Source: DTWD01 sp963662965
Lineage (GTDB): Bacteria; Acidobacteriota; Vicinamibacteria; Vicinamibacterales; UBA8438
Length of the DNA: 64,000 nt
NCBI GenBank assembly: GCA_963662965.1
Contig: OY759970.1
Span: 2,170,001-2,234,000 of the forward strand
Direction: 5' to 3'
Numbering within the stretch: position 1 is the stretch's first letter; each line of letters starts with the position of its first letter. The notes under the pieces are model-generated. The model did no database searches. It was not told where the DNA came from and saw only the letters and a list, made by a program, of their open reading frames with translations. This document shows, piece by piece, positions 44,700 to 53,109 of this stretch. The translations under genes and the position numbers were made by a program.

Positions 44700-45769
44700 T
44701 CATTGCAGCGTGATCGACACGTCGCCAACCTGGCCGTTGCGCCAGATCGTCACCCGCACCGCGTTGCCCGGTTGATAGCGGTCGAGCGTCATCTCCAGCT
44801 CGCCGAGGGTGTGAACCTCGCGGCCATCAATCGCCTAGACGACGTCGCCCGGGATGATGGTGTTGCCCCGAACCTGCGCCGGCCGCAAACCGGCGGTCGC
44901 GGCGCCGCTGCCCGGTTTCACCCGTAGCACCACCACGCCGTGGGTGCCGAGCCGCCGGACGAGACCTCGCTCAAGCGGTCCAGCGTTCCGATCCCAAGTG
45001 CCGGGGGCCGGTACTCGCCGGTCGCGATCAACCGCGGCACGACGCGACGAACCGTGTCGATTGGTACGGCGAACCCGATGCTGGATGAATCTCCCGTGCG
45101 ACTCGCAATCGCGGTGTTGACCCCCACGACGCGCCCGGCACTGTCGAGCAGCCCCCCCCCCCCCCCCCCCCGAATTCCCCTGGTTGATCGTCGCATCGAT
45201 CTGAATGACGTCCTCGGTCGGCGTGCCGTCGACGTTTTCAATCCGACGTCCCAGCGCCGAGACGATGCCGGTGCTCAGCGTATAGCTCAAACGGAACGGG
45301 TTGCCGATGGCGTAGATGGTCTGGTCGACCCGCAGCGTCTCGCTGTCGCCGATGGCGACCTGTTGGGTTGCCGGCCGGCGGATTGATCCGCAGCACGGCG
45401 AGATCGTGGCGAGACGACCCGCCGATGTACTCGGCGTCATGGGTAGTCTGGTCTTGCAGGACGACCTGTGGTCCCGTCGCCCCTTGGAGCACGTGATAGT
45501 TCGTGACGATGTGGCCATTCAGGTCCCACAGGAACCCGGTGCCGGTGCCTTGCTCCGTGGACCGGGTGAACCCGAAGACACTGGTCCGCTCCGCCAGCGT
45601 CGTGATGTAGACGACGGCTGGACTGGCGCGCTCGAAGAGGTCGACCACCGCCGGCTCGGTTCCGGTGAGCGGCCCGCGTGGCGTGACCTGCGGCGCCCGC
45701 CGCACCGCCGATCGAGACGAGGGCGAGGGTGGACACGACGCGTGCGGCGAAACGTCTACGCATCATCAT
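44700..45769 (-). pseudogene. Multiply frameshifted HtrA-like serine protease
   Basis: Pieces in different minus-strand frames line up with an HtrA protein: signal FAARVVSTLALVSIGGAAGA; TGTGFLWDLNGHIVTNYHVL (catalytic His); SRHDLAVLRI (Asp); VDQTIYAIGNPFRLSYTLST; INQGNSGG (Ser) followed by a G-run; LLDSAGRVVGVNTAIASRTG; PDZ parts VKPGSGAATAGLRPAQVRGN and AIDGREVHTLGELEMTLDRY. Breaks occur near 45690, near 45375, at the poly-C/poly-G tract 45152-45171, and between there and about 44920. A TAG replaces a CAG-type codon at about 44836. All three catalytic residues are still encoded. It is convergent with the pseudogene at 43600-44687. Confidence 0.75.
45152..45171. repeat. 20-nt poly-C (poly-G in the gene) homopolymer
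   Basis: An uninterrupted run of 20 C on the plus strand, reading as GGG codons right after the NSGG of the HtrA-like pseudogene. It shifts the frame relative to the downstream LLDSAGRV part. Confidence 0.9.
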
Positions 45770-45800
45770 GACGATACCGCGTTTTCGCTAACATGGCACA

Positions 45801-46805
45801 GTGCCGCACCGATGTTACTCGCCGTTCCTGGCCGCGCTTCTGCTTGTCGTCGGATGCGGTGCCCCGTCTCCTGAGGCTCCACGGTCCCGCGAGGTGGATG
45901 AGCCGGCCGGGGGGCGGGCTGCGGCAAGCCCGGCGGAGATCGACGCGGCGTCGCCACCCGAGTTCGACGGCCGTACGCGGGTCGTCCTGCTCGGTACCGG
46001 AACGCCGGGCGCGGAGTCCGACCGGTCGGGTCCCGCGACCGCGGTTGTGGTGGACGAGACACCCTATCTCATCGATTTCGGACCCGGCGTCGTGCGACAA
46101 GCGTCCGCGGCGGCCGCCGCGGGGATTTTGGGATTGCGACCGCCGAATCTGCGGTTGGGATTCGTGACGCACCTCCACTCCGATCACACCGCCGGCTACC
46201 CCGACGTGATCCTGACGCCGTGGGTGCTCGGCCGACGCACGCCGCTCACCGTCTATGGCCCGCCGGGGCTTGCGGCGATGACACGCTCGATCCTTGACGC
46301 GTACCGGGAAGACATTCGCGTCCGGACCGAGGGCGCCGAGATGCTCGCGGCCGCGGGGGTGCAGGTCCGGGTGCATGAGGTCGAGCCGGGTGTTGTCTAT
46401 GAGGACGACCTGGTCACGGTGGAGGCGTTCGCCGTGCCGCACGGCACGTGGGACTACGCGTTTGGTTACAAGCTGACGACGGTGGACCGGACGGTGGTGA
46501 TCTCCGGCGATACGGGACCCCATGACGAGTTGGCGGCGATTGCTCGAGACGCGGACATCTTGGTTCACGAAGCGTACGCCGCGTACGGCTTCTTCCAGCG
46601 ACGCTCCCAAGTGCAGGGCTACCACGGCACCTTTCACACGTCGGCGACGAAGGTGGGCGAGATCGCACAACGGGCCAATGTCGGCATGGTCGTGTTGACG
46701 CATCAGCTCCATCTGGCCGGGGAACCGCCCGATCAGTTTATTAAAGAGGTGCAAGCGCAGTACGACGGTCCGGTCGTCTATGGGCGCGACCTGGATGTAT
46801 TTTGA
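45801..46805 (+). CDS. Exported metallo-beta-lactamase-fold lipoprotein (RNase Z-like)
   Basis: 334 aa, GTG start at 45801. Lipoprotein signal (FLAALLLVVGC, Cys19). The fold motifs are complete: VVLLGTGTPG at the start, THLHSDH (H124, H126, D128, H129), PHGTWDYAFGYKL, VISGDTGPHDEL, DILVHEAY and VLTHQLHL near the end. The order is that of the ElaC/RNase Z subgroup, but a lipoprotein anchor points to an extracytoplasmic hydrolase rather than tRNA processing. It is divergent from the HtrA-like pseudogene, with 31 bases between. Confidence 0.85.
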   Translation: MPHRCYSPFLAALLLVVGCGAPSPEAPRSREVDEPAGGRAAASPAEIDAASPPEFDGRTRVVLLGTGTPGAESDRSGPATAVVVDETPYLIDFGPGVVRQASAAAAAGILGLRPPNLRLGFVTHLHSDHTAGYPDVILTPWVLGRRTPLTVYGPPGLAAMTRSILDAYREDIRVRTEGAEMLAAAGVQVRVHEVEPGVVYEDDLVTVEAFAVPHGTWDYAFGYKLTTVDRTVVISGDTGPHDELAAIARDADILVHEAYAAYGFFQRRSQVQGYHGTFHTSATKVGEIAQRANVGMVVLTHQLHLAGEPPDQFIKEVQAQYDGPVVYGRDLDVF

Positions 46806-46828
46806 CCGCGGCGCTTGGACACCGCTTC

Positions 46829-48253
46829 TTAAGGAGGCATTCCAGGGGAGAACGGCGGCTCCGGCTGCGGCGTCGCGTCGGCCGCGACCTCTACTTGCCA
46901 CGCCTCGAGCGCATCTCGCATCGCCGTGACACGGTCGGGCTCGTCGGCGGCCAGGTCGACCGATTCGGCCTGGTCCGACGTGAGGTTGTAGAGTGCGACG
47001 CCCGGTTGCCCGTTGCCGTCGACCACGAGCTTCCAGCCATCATCGCGCACCGCAAGCTCGGTCGACACGGCTCGGACGGGGTGGTACGACCAGAACAGCA
47101 TGCGCGCCGTCAGCGTGGCGCCGCCGAGCACATGCGGGAGCAAGCTGACGCCGTCGAGGGGGCGATCCGTTGGCGGAATCACGTCGGCGACGTCGAGCAC
47201 CGTGGCCGCCACGTCAAGGCTGATCGTGACCGCGTCGCTCGTGGCGCCGGCGCCAATCACGCCGGGCCACCAGGCGATGGCCGGCACGCGATGGCCACCT
47301 TCCCAGACGCTCGCTTTGAAGCCGCGCAGCGGTCCGTTCGACCCCTCCGGGCGCGCACCGTTGTCGGAGAGAAAGAAGACGAAGGTGCGCTGGTCGATGT
47401 CGAGCTCCTTGAGCGTGTCGAGGATGACCCCGATCCCGCGGTCCATTTCCTCGACCATTTCTCGATAGGCGCGCTCGACCTGTGCCGGTTCTCGCGTCTC
47501 GGGAATCTGCTGGCCGACGACGCGGAACGCGGGGTCGAGTGGTCCTTGGTAGGGGAAGTGCGGCGCTTCGTGCGCCACGTACAGAAAAAATGGCTGCGCG
47601 GCGGTTGCGTGATCTTCGATGAAGCGCACGGCATGGTCGGTAATCACATGCGTCACGTACCCCTCCTCGGGGCGGTTTGCGGTACCGGTCCACCAGTCGT
47701 GAACCCCAAAGCCATCGACGTGTGAGACGTAGTCGACATTACCAGAGACGTAGCCGTGAAAGCGGTCGAAGCCATGACGTGTCGGGTTGAACGACTCGTC
47801 ATAGCCGAGATGCCACTTGCCGACCACGCCGGTGGCATAGCCTTCATCCCGCAACAACTCGGCGTTGGTCGTCTCCTCGGCCTGCAGGCCGTGGTGCCGA
47901 TTCCACGCCGGGTTCGCGTAGATGACGTCCGGGAGACCGGCGCGCTGCTGGTAGCGACCGGTCAGGAGGCCGGCACGGGTCGGAGAGCAGACCGCCCCGC
48001 TCGAGTGAAAGTCGGTGAACCGGATGCCCTCCGCGGCCATCGTGTCGAGGGCCGGCGTGTCGATCCAGCCGCCGTACGACGACAGGTCGCCGTACCCAAG
48101 ATCGTCGGCCATGATGACGATGATGTTCGGACGGGGGCGGGGGATCGGCGCTGGACGCTCGGCGGTCGGTGACGTCGACTCGGACCCGCACGCCGCGGCG
48201 CCAAGGAGTGCCGCCACCGCGAGGCCCCCGGAAAGACCGCCGAGAATGCTCAT
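46829..48253 (-). CDS. Exported sulfatase (arylsulfatase family lipoprotein)
   Basis: 474 aa. A lipobox AAACGSE near residue 22 indicates a lipoprotein. The sulfatase start NIIVIMADDLGYGDLSSYGG supplies metal-binding aspartates. C89-S-P-T-R in GAVCSPTRAGLLTGRY is the formylglycine-modified active-site signature. GKWHLGYD and VFFLSDNGA are further hallmarks. Length fits the family. It needs a formylglycine-generating enzyme, not seen in this window. Likely substrates are sulfated polysaccharides or aryl sulfates. It is divergent from the aldolase-like pair across a MITE-like element. Confidence 0.9.
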   Translation of the reverse strand: MSILGGLSGGLAVAALLGAAACGSESTSPTAERPAPIPRPRPNIIVIMADDLGYGDLSSYGGWIDTPALDTMAAEGIRFTDFHSSGAVCSPTRAGLLTGRYQQRAGLPDVIYANPAWNRHHGLQAEETTNAELLRDEGYATGVVGKWHLGYDESFNPTRHGFDRFHGYVSGNVDYVSHVDGFGVHDWWTGTANRPEEGYVTHVITDHAVRFIEDHATAAQPFFLYVAHEAPHFPYQGPLDPAFRVVGQQIPETREPAQVERAYREMVEEMDRGIGVILDTLKELDIDQRTFVFFLSDNGARPEGSNGPLRGFKASVWEGGHRVPAIAWWPGVIGAGATSDAVTISLDVAATVLDVADVIPPTDRPLDGVSLLPHVLGGATLTARMLFWSYHPVRAVSTELAVRDDGWKLVVDGNGQPGVALYNLTSDQAESVDLAADEPDRVTAMRDALEAWQVEVAADATPQPEPPFSPGMPP

Positions 48254-48275
48254 GTAACCGCGCTCATCTTACTAA

Positions 48276-48433
48276 AGCCCATCTCATAAATGCGGCGTGC
48301 CATCGAGGGCGTCGAGGCGCCCGTTCCAGCAAGGCGGGAGGAGGGAGAATACCGGGCGTATTTGACCGACGAGCAACGCAGCTGGACGGGATGCATCGGC
48401 GAACGAATGCCGGCGGCATTTATGAGATGGGCT
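48276..48433. mobile_element. MITE-like element with 18-bp perfect inverted repeats
   Basis: 48276-48293 is the exact reverse complement of 48416-48433. Flanking bases include CTA on both sides (48272-48274 and 48435-48437), a possible 3-bp target duplication. The interior has a frame reading EYRAYLTDEQ, which resembles the start of IS5-type transposases (YxxDLTDEQW), so it may be an internally deleted IS. It sits in the promoter gap between the sulfatase and the aldolase-like gene. Confidence 0.7.
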
Positions 48434-48490
48434 CTACTCGACGGCGGCGGCACATGCGCTATGATGCGGCGCAGGCACAAGGAGAATCCG

Positions 48491-49444
48491 ATGCGAACAC
48501 TCGCATTCCTCGCCCTCGCCCTCACCCTCAGTGCACTCCCGGCGGCGCAGAGTGGGGGCGACGCGACGTATACACCGACACGGATCAACAAGGCGATCGA
48601 GCTCCTCGACATGGGCGAGCCGGTCTACTACTTTCAGATCCCCGGCGGCGGCTACGAGGAGGGACGGCGCTACGCCCAGACGTGGGCTGATGCGATCGGC
48701 TACAACGTCGAGCAAGCACCCTTTAGCGCCCGCGAGCTACGGGAGTTTATCCAGGGATTGATCGACGGTGGCCCCACGCCAAGTGGCCACCTGACACCGG
48801 CGGTCATCGTCACGTTGCCGGTCGGTGGGATCGACGAAGCGACGGTGCGAGCGAACTACTGGATGGTGGAGCAGGTGCTCGCCGCCGGGGCGCACGGCAT
48901 CCTGATGGTTCATATGCGCGACGAAGGCGCGACGCGTGCATTCGTCCAGGCGGCCCGCTACCCGCACGCGCCAGAGGCGAAGGGGATCGGCGAAGGGCTC
49001 CGCGGCAGCGGGGGCCAAGGCCTCGCGGCGGAGATGTGGGGCATCACGGCGGCCGAGTACATCCAGAAGGCCGACCCGTGGCCGCTCAACCCCGAGGGCG
49101 AGCTGATCCTCGGCTTCAAGCCCGAAGACCGAGCCGCGCTCGAGGTGCTCGACCAGACGATGGCCGTGCCGGGCATCGGGATGGTCGAGTGGGGCCCCGC
49201 GGACATGTCGATGTCGTACGGCGTGCCGCGCGACCCCGACGGCAACTACCCGCAGATGGTGTCCGACGCCCGCGACAGAATTCTCGAGGTGGCGAAGCGC
49301 GAGGGCGTCGTCTTTTCCGCGGTTGGTACCAACGGTGGGAACATCGTCGACCGCATCGACCGCGAGCAGATCATGTTTCATTTCGCCAATAAAGAAGCGG
49401 CGCGTGTCGGACGCCGTCATACGAATCGGGTGATGCCGTACTAG
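48491..49444 (+). CDS. Exported HpcH/HpaI aldolase-like protein 1
   Basis: 317 aa from the ATG at 48491 (AAGGAG six bases upstream). Signal MRTLAFLALALTLSALPAAQ. The mature protein follows the HpcH/HpaI aldolase / citrate lyase beta barrel: VNYW-type strand ANYWMVEQVLAAGAHGILMV, AARYPHAPEAKGIGEGLRGS, GELILGFKPEDRAALEVLDQ, and PGIGMVEWGPADMSMSYGVP carrying the conserved GPAD metal-ligand motif. The first family metal ligand (usually E in IETREA) corresponds to PEDRAA here. The fold is normally cytoplasmic, so export is unusual. Its paralogue follows 52 bases downstream. Confidence 0.8.
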   Translation: MRTLAFLALALTLSALPAAQSGGDATYTPTRINKAIELLDMGEPVYYFQIPGGGYEEGRRYAQTWADAIGYNVEQAPFSARELREFIQGLIDGGPTPSGHLTPAVIVTLPVGGIDEATVRANYWMVEQVLAAGAHGILMVHMRDEGATRAFVQAARYPHAPEAKGIGEGLRGSGGQGLAAEMWGITAAEYIQKADPWPLNPEGELILGFKPEDRAALEVLDQTMAVPGIGMVEWGPADMSMSYGVPRDPDGNYPQMVSDARDRILEVAKREGVVFSAVGTNGGNIVDRIDREQIMFHFANKEAARVGRRHTNRVMPY

Positions 49445-49460
49445 CGGAATTAGCGACCGG

Positions 49461-49490
49461 GCGCGCACGGCGCGCCCCGCGGGAACGGAG
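49461..49490. repeat. Partial copy of the GC-rich intergenic repeat
   Basis: CACGGCGCGCCCCGCGGGAA followed by CGGAG also occurs, with small changes, in the copies near 58640 and 59760. Here its last bases (CGGAG) lie 7 bases before the next start codon and may serve as the ribosome site. Confidence 0.5.
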
Positions 49491-49496
49491 AAAGCC

Positions 49497-50444
49497 ATGC
49501 GAAAATTCTTGCTTGTTGCTGTCGCGCTTATTGTCGCCGTCGCGAGCCTTCCGGCCGAGCAGTCGGGCGATGCCTATACGCCGAAGCGGGTCAATAAAGT
49601 GATCGAGTTGTTCGAGCAAGGCCAGCCGGCGTACTACACGCAAGTCAACGGAGGTGGCTACGAAGAAGGCAAGCAACTGGCGCAGACGTGGGCCGATTAC
49701 ATCACGTACAACATGGAGCACAGCCCGTTCAACATGGATACGCTGCGTGGTTTCATGCAGGGTCTCGTCGATGGCGGGCCGACCAAGAGCGGCCATCGCA
49801 CGCCGGCCGTGATCGCCGTGCTGCCGCTGGGCGGCATCAACGAGCAGGTGATGTGGGCCAACTACTGGATGGTGGAGCAGGTCCTGGGCTCTGGCGTCCA
49901 CGGCGTGCTGCTCGCGCACGCGCGCGGTCCCGCGGTGTCGCGGATTCTCGTGCAGGCGTCGCGGTACCCGCACGCGCCAAAGGCCGAAGGCGTTGGCGAG
50001 GGGTTGCGCGGGAACGGCGGTCAAGGCTTTGCCGCACGCATTTGGGACGTCTCCAACGCCGAGTACCAGCGGCTGGCGGATACCTGGCCGTTCAACCCGA
50101 ACGGCGAGATCCTGGTCGGTCTCAAGATCGAGGATCGCCACGCGCTCGAGACCGCCGAGGCGAGCGTCGGCGTGCCGGGGATCGGGTTCGCGGAATGGGG
50201 TCCGGGCGACATGTCGATGTCGTACAACGTGTCGCGGGGGAGCGGACAGATGCCCCAGGTGCTCGTCGATGCCCGGGCGCGGGTGTTCGCCGCGACGAAG
50301 AAAGCAGGAATCCCTTTCCTCAATCAGATGAACGCGCAGAACATCGAGCAGATGATCGACGAAGGGGTGCGCATCGGGTCGAATCCAGGGGCCGAGGTGG
50401 CTGACCGCGGGCGCCGCTACACCAATCGCCAGATGCCCTGGTAG
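49497..50444 (+). CDS. Exported HpcH/HpaI aldolase-like protein 2
   Basis: 315 aa, a tandem paralogue of the preceding gene with the same order of motifs: signal KFLLVAVALIVAVASLPAEQ; GGGYEEGKQLAQTWADYITY; ANYWMVEQVLGSGVHGVLLA; ASRYPHAPKAEGVGEGLRGN; GEILVGLKIEDRHALETAEA; PGIGFAEWGPGDMSMSYNVS; end RRYTNRQMPW (RRHTNRVMPY in copy 1). Here the first metal ligand is a proper IED. Both copies keep SGH near residue 100, which could provide the catalytic base. The pair probably forms a heteromeric or redundant periplasmic enzyme. Confidence 0.8.
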   Translation: MRKFLLVAVALIVAVASLPAEQSGDAYTPKRVNKVIELFEQGQPAYYTQVNGGGYEEGKQLAQTWADYITYNMEHSPFNMDTLRGFMQGLVDGGPTKSGHRTPAVIAVLPLGGINEQVMWANYWMVEQVLGSGVHGVLLAHARGPAVSRILVQASRYPHAPKAEGVGEGLRGNGGQGFAARIWDVSNAEYQRLADTWPFNPNGEILVGLKIEDRHALETAEASVGVPGIGFAEWGPGDMSMSYNVSRGSGQMPQVLVDARARVFAATKKAGIPFLNQMNAQNIEQMIDEGVRIGSNPGAEVADRGRRYTNRQMPW

Positions 50445-50450
50445 ACGGAG

Positions 50451-52436
50451 TTGCAGAAGGGACAAGGGATCAGGGATCAGGGATCACGGGTGGAGGGCCC
50501 ACTAGCCCCGTTCCCCGATCCCCGATCTCCGATCTCGACTCGTGCGTTCGCGTTCCGTGCCTTTCCCGCGCTCCTGCTAACCTCACTGCTCATGGCATGC
50601 GACCGAGCGGCCCCCGTAGCAGACGACGGGGCGGTCGATCCCGCGCGTCGCGACGTGCACTCGTACGCGAATGTCGACGAGGTGCGCGTGACCCACCTGG
50701 AGCTTGACCTGACGGTGCTGTTCGACGAGACGCAGCTACGCGCGGCGGCGATGCTCTCGTTCGACCGTCTCCAGGACGACGCCGACACGCTCGTGCTCGA
50801 CACGCGCGACCTCCACATCACCGCGGTGGAGAGCTGGTCGGCGCAAGGGGGATTCGATCCGGCGACCTACTCGCTCGGCAGTACCGACCCGGTGCTCGGA
50901 GCCCCGCTCACGATCGTGCTGCCGCCAGACGCGACGCGTGTTCGAGTGACGTACGAGACGAGCCCGCATGCGTCGGGCCTGCAGTGGTTGACGCCGGAGC
51001 AAACGACCGGCGGCGCGCATCCGTTCATGTACACGCAGTCCCAGGCAATTCACGCGCGGAGCTGGATTCCGCTGCAGGACACTCCAGGCGTGCGCATGAC
51101 CTACGGGGCCCGAGTGAAGACGCCCGAGGGGCTTCGCGCCGTCATGAGCGCCGGCAACGATCCCGAGGCGCCGGCCGACGGCAGCTACCGTCTCGACATG
51201 CCGCAGCCGATTCCGTCGTATCTGATCGCGCTCGCCGTCGGCGATCTCGCGTTCCGTCCGCTCGGCGATCGTGCCGGTGTCTATGCGGAACCGTCGGTGG
51301 TCGAGGCCGCCGCGGCCGAGTTCGAGGACACGCCGTCGATGATCGAAGCGACGGAGCAGCTCTATGGGCCGTATCGTTGGGAGCGGTACGACCTCCTGGT
51401 GCTGCCGCCGAGTTTTCCGTTTGGCGGGATGGAGAATCCCCGGCTGACGTTTGCGACGCCGACGATCCTCGCGGGCGACAAGAGCTTGGTGGCGCTCGTA
51501 GCGCATGAGCTCGCGCACTCGTGGTCTGGGAACCTCGTGACCAATGCCACGTGGCGCGATTTCTGGCTCAACGAAGGATTCACCGTGTATATCGAGCGCC
51601 GCATCATCGAGGCGCTTTACGGCCGTGGTCGGCAGGAAATGGAAGCGGTGCTCGGCGTGCAGGCGATGCGCGCTGATCTCGATCGCCTCGACGATCCCGA
51701 CGAGATCCTGCACATCGATCTCAGCGGGCGGGATCCGGATGACGGCATGACGCAGGTCCCGTACGAAAAGGGGGCCCTGTTTCTGCGGCATCTCGAAGCG
51801 ACGGTGGGCCGTGACCGGTTCGACGAGTTCCTGCGCGGCTACTTCGATCACTTCGCGTTTCAAAGCATCACGACCGCCGACTTCGAGGCCTACCTCGGCG
51901 AGCATTTGCTGGCCGCGAGCGACGCCTCCGTGGCGGAGCGGGTACCACTGGATGCGTGGATCCGGCAACCTGGGGTGCCGGCGGGCGCGCCGCAACCCGA
52001 ATCCGATGCGTTCGAACGGGTCGAAGCGCAAGCGGCACGGTGGGTGAGCGGTGAGATCGCGGCGTCCACGCTTGAGACGGCGACATGGACTACGTTCGAG
52101 TGGCTGCACTTCTTGAGCGTATTGCCCGAGGCGCTGACGGCGAGTCAGTTGGGCGAACTGGATCGGGCGTACGGCCTGACCGAGTCGGGCAACGCCGAAA
52201 TCGCGCACCAGTGGCTCCTCATTGCGATCCGCACGTCGTACCGCCCCGCCGACGATCGCCTCGAACGCTATCTGGTCGGTATCGGACGGCGAAAGCTCAT
52301 TCGCCCGCTCTACGAGGCGCTGGCAGAGACGCCGAGTGGGCTCGACCGCGCGCGGGCGATCTACCGGCGTGCCCGCCCTGGGTATCACTCCATCTCTGCC
52401 GACTCTATTGACGCCATCCTCGGCTGGGACGGCTAG
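50451..52436 (+). CDS. M1-family aminopeptidase / leukotriene-A4-hydrolase-like lipoprotein
   Basis: Up to 661 aa. The start is uncertain because the 5' end runs through a GATCAGG repeat; TTG at 50451 or GTG at 50490 are options. A lipobox-like PALLLTSLLMAC marks the true N-terminus. The N-terminal domain is the M1 beta saddle. Substrate-binding FPFGGMENPRLTFATPT and the zinc motif VAHELAHSWSGN with the distal glutamate in NEGFTVYIERR are intact. The C-terminal helical domain (from about 500) fits the LTA4-hydrolase type. Secreted peptide degradation is inferred. Confidence 0.88.
   Translation: MQKGQGIRDQGSRVEGPLAPFPDPRSPISTRAFAFRAFPALLLTSLLMACDRAAPVADDGAVDPARRDVHSYANVDEVRVTHLELDLTVLFDETQLRAAAMLSFDRLQDDADTLVLDTRDLHITAVESWSAQGGFDPATYSLGSTDPVLGAPLTIVLPPDATRVRVTYETSPHASGLQWLTPEQTTGGAHPFMYTQSQAIHARSWIPLQDTPGVRMTYGARVKTPEGLRAVMSAGNDPEAPADGSYRLDMPQPIPSYLIALAVGDLAFRPLGDRAGVYAEPSVVEAAAAEFEDTPSMIEATEQLYGPYRWERYDLLVLPPSFPFGGMENPRLTFATPTILAGDKSLVALVAHELAHSWSGNLVTNATWRDFWLNEGFTVYIERRIIEALYGRGRQEMEAVLGVQAMRADLDRLDDPDEILHIDLSGRDPDDGMTQVPYEKGALFLRHLEATVGRDRFDEFLRGYFDHFAFQSITTADFEAYLGEHLLAASDASVAERVPLDAWIRQPGVPAGAPQPESDAFERVEAQAARWVSGEIAASTLETATWTTFEWLHFLSVLPEALTASQLGELDRAYGLTESGNAEIAHQWLLIAIRTSYRPADDRLERYLVGIGRRKLIRPLYEALAETPSGLDRARAIYRRARPGYHSISADSIDAILGWDG
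50466..50486. repeat. GATCAGG heptamer tandem repeat, copy 2
   Basis: Three 7-base units (GGGATCA) inside the possible 5' coding end of the aminopeptidase gene. They are followed by degenerate inverted units (CCCCGATC) at about 50513-50535. Confidence 0.6.
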
Positions 52437-52468
52437 TGGCCTGTCCACGCTGAATCAGGACCACTCCG

Positions 52469-52488
52469 CGGGCGGGGCATCCCGCCCG
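52469..52488 (+). terminator. GC hairpin after the aminopeptidase gene
   Basis: CGGGCGGG (52469-52476) and CCCGCCCG (52481-52488) around a four-base loop, 33 bases after the stop. The stem is strong but there is no T-run, so it may act as a pause or 3' stabiliser rather than an intrinsic terminator. Confidence 0.4.
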
Positions 52489-52558
52489 CCCGTCCACAAG
52501 ACAGCCTGAAACCACGGAACTTTATGACGGGATCTGCGTCTACTCATAAAGTGAGTTA

Positions 52559-52587
52559 TTTACACTCATGTTACTTGATATTATATC
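52559..52587 (+). promoter_or_regulatory. Candidate promoter of the hsp20 gene
   Basis: TTTACA (52559-52564), a 17-base spacer and TATATC (52582-52587) in an AT-rich stretch about 70 bases before the start codon. No CIRCE element and no convincing sigma-32 consensus were found. Confidence 0.4.
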
Positions 52588-52659
52588 AGTCATATGAAAT
52601 GATACTTCCAGAGCTTTGGTAACAGCCCCAGGGAATGGGGAATTGAAGGAGGAAACATC

Positions 52660-53109
52660 ATGTTGAGCCTGACTCGATGGAATCCGTTCGAAGAACTGGA
52701 CAATCTGCACCGGACCATGGACCGGACCTTCAGTCGCCGCTGGACGACGGTGCCGGCTGACCGGGATTGGTCGTGGGTGCCGGCGACCGAAGTGACGTCC
52801 GACAAGGAGGGTTGGACCGTCCGCATGGCGCTTTCGGGGATCGACCCCAAGGACGTAAGGGTCGACCTGCACGACGACGTGCTGACCGTCAAGGGTGAGC
52901 GCGGCGGCAAGCATGAGGAGTCGGAACACCACGTCTCCGAATTCGGGTACGGCGCGTTCGAGCGAAGCTTCACGCTGCCGTCGAGTGTCGAAGCCGAGAA
53001 GGTCGCTGCAACCTTCGAGCACGGCATGCTGGAGCTCCGGCTGCCGGTCGCCGAGGCGTCGAAGCCACGGCGGATTGAGATCGGCAGCAGCGTGTCGAAG
53101 GCGGCCTAA
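52660..53109 (+). CDS. Small heat-shock protein, Hsp20/alpha-crystallin family
   Basis: 149 aa, ATG at 52660 with GGAGGAAA eight bases upstream. The short N-terminal arm (MLSLTRWNPFEELDNLHRTM) is the common class A start. The alpha-crystallin domain (residues ~45-135) contains WTVRMALSGIDPKDVRVDLH, LTVKGER, FGYGAFERSFTLPSSVEAEK and AATFEHGMLELRLPVAEASK (family pattern A-x-x-x-n-GVL). The C-terminal IEI (R-I-E-I-G) is the inter-subunit I-x-I motif. Cytoplasmic holdase chaperone, probably heat- or stress-induced. Confidence 0.93.
   Translation: MLSLTRWNPFEELDNLHRTMDRTFSRRWTTVPADRDWSWVPATEVTSDKEGWTVRMALSGIDPKDVRVDLHDDVLTVKGERGGKHEESEHHVSEFGYGAFERSFTLPSSVEAEKVAATFEHGMLELRLPVAEASKPRRIEIGSSVSKAA

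Noticed and set aside
45801..46805. Metallo-beta-lactamase-fold protein considered as tRNase Z
   Set aside because: The lipoprotein signal points to the periplasm, away from tRNA.
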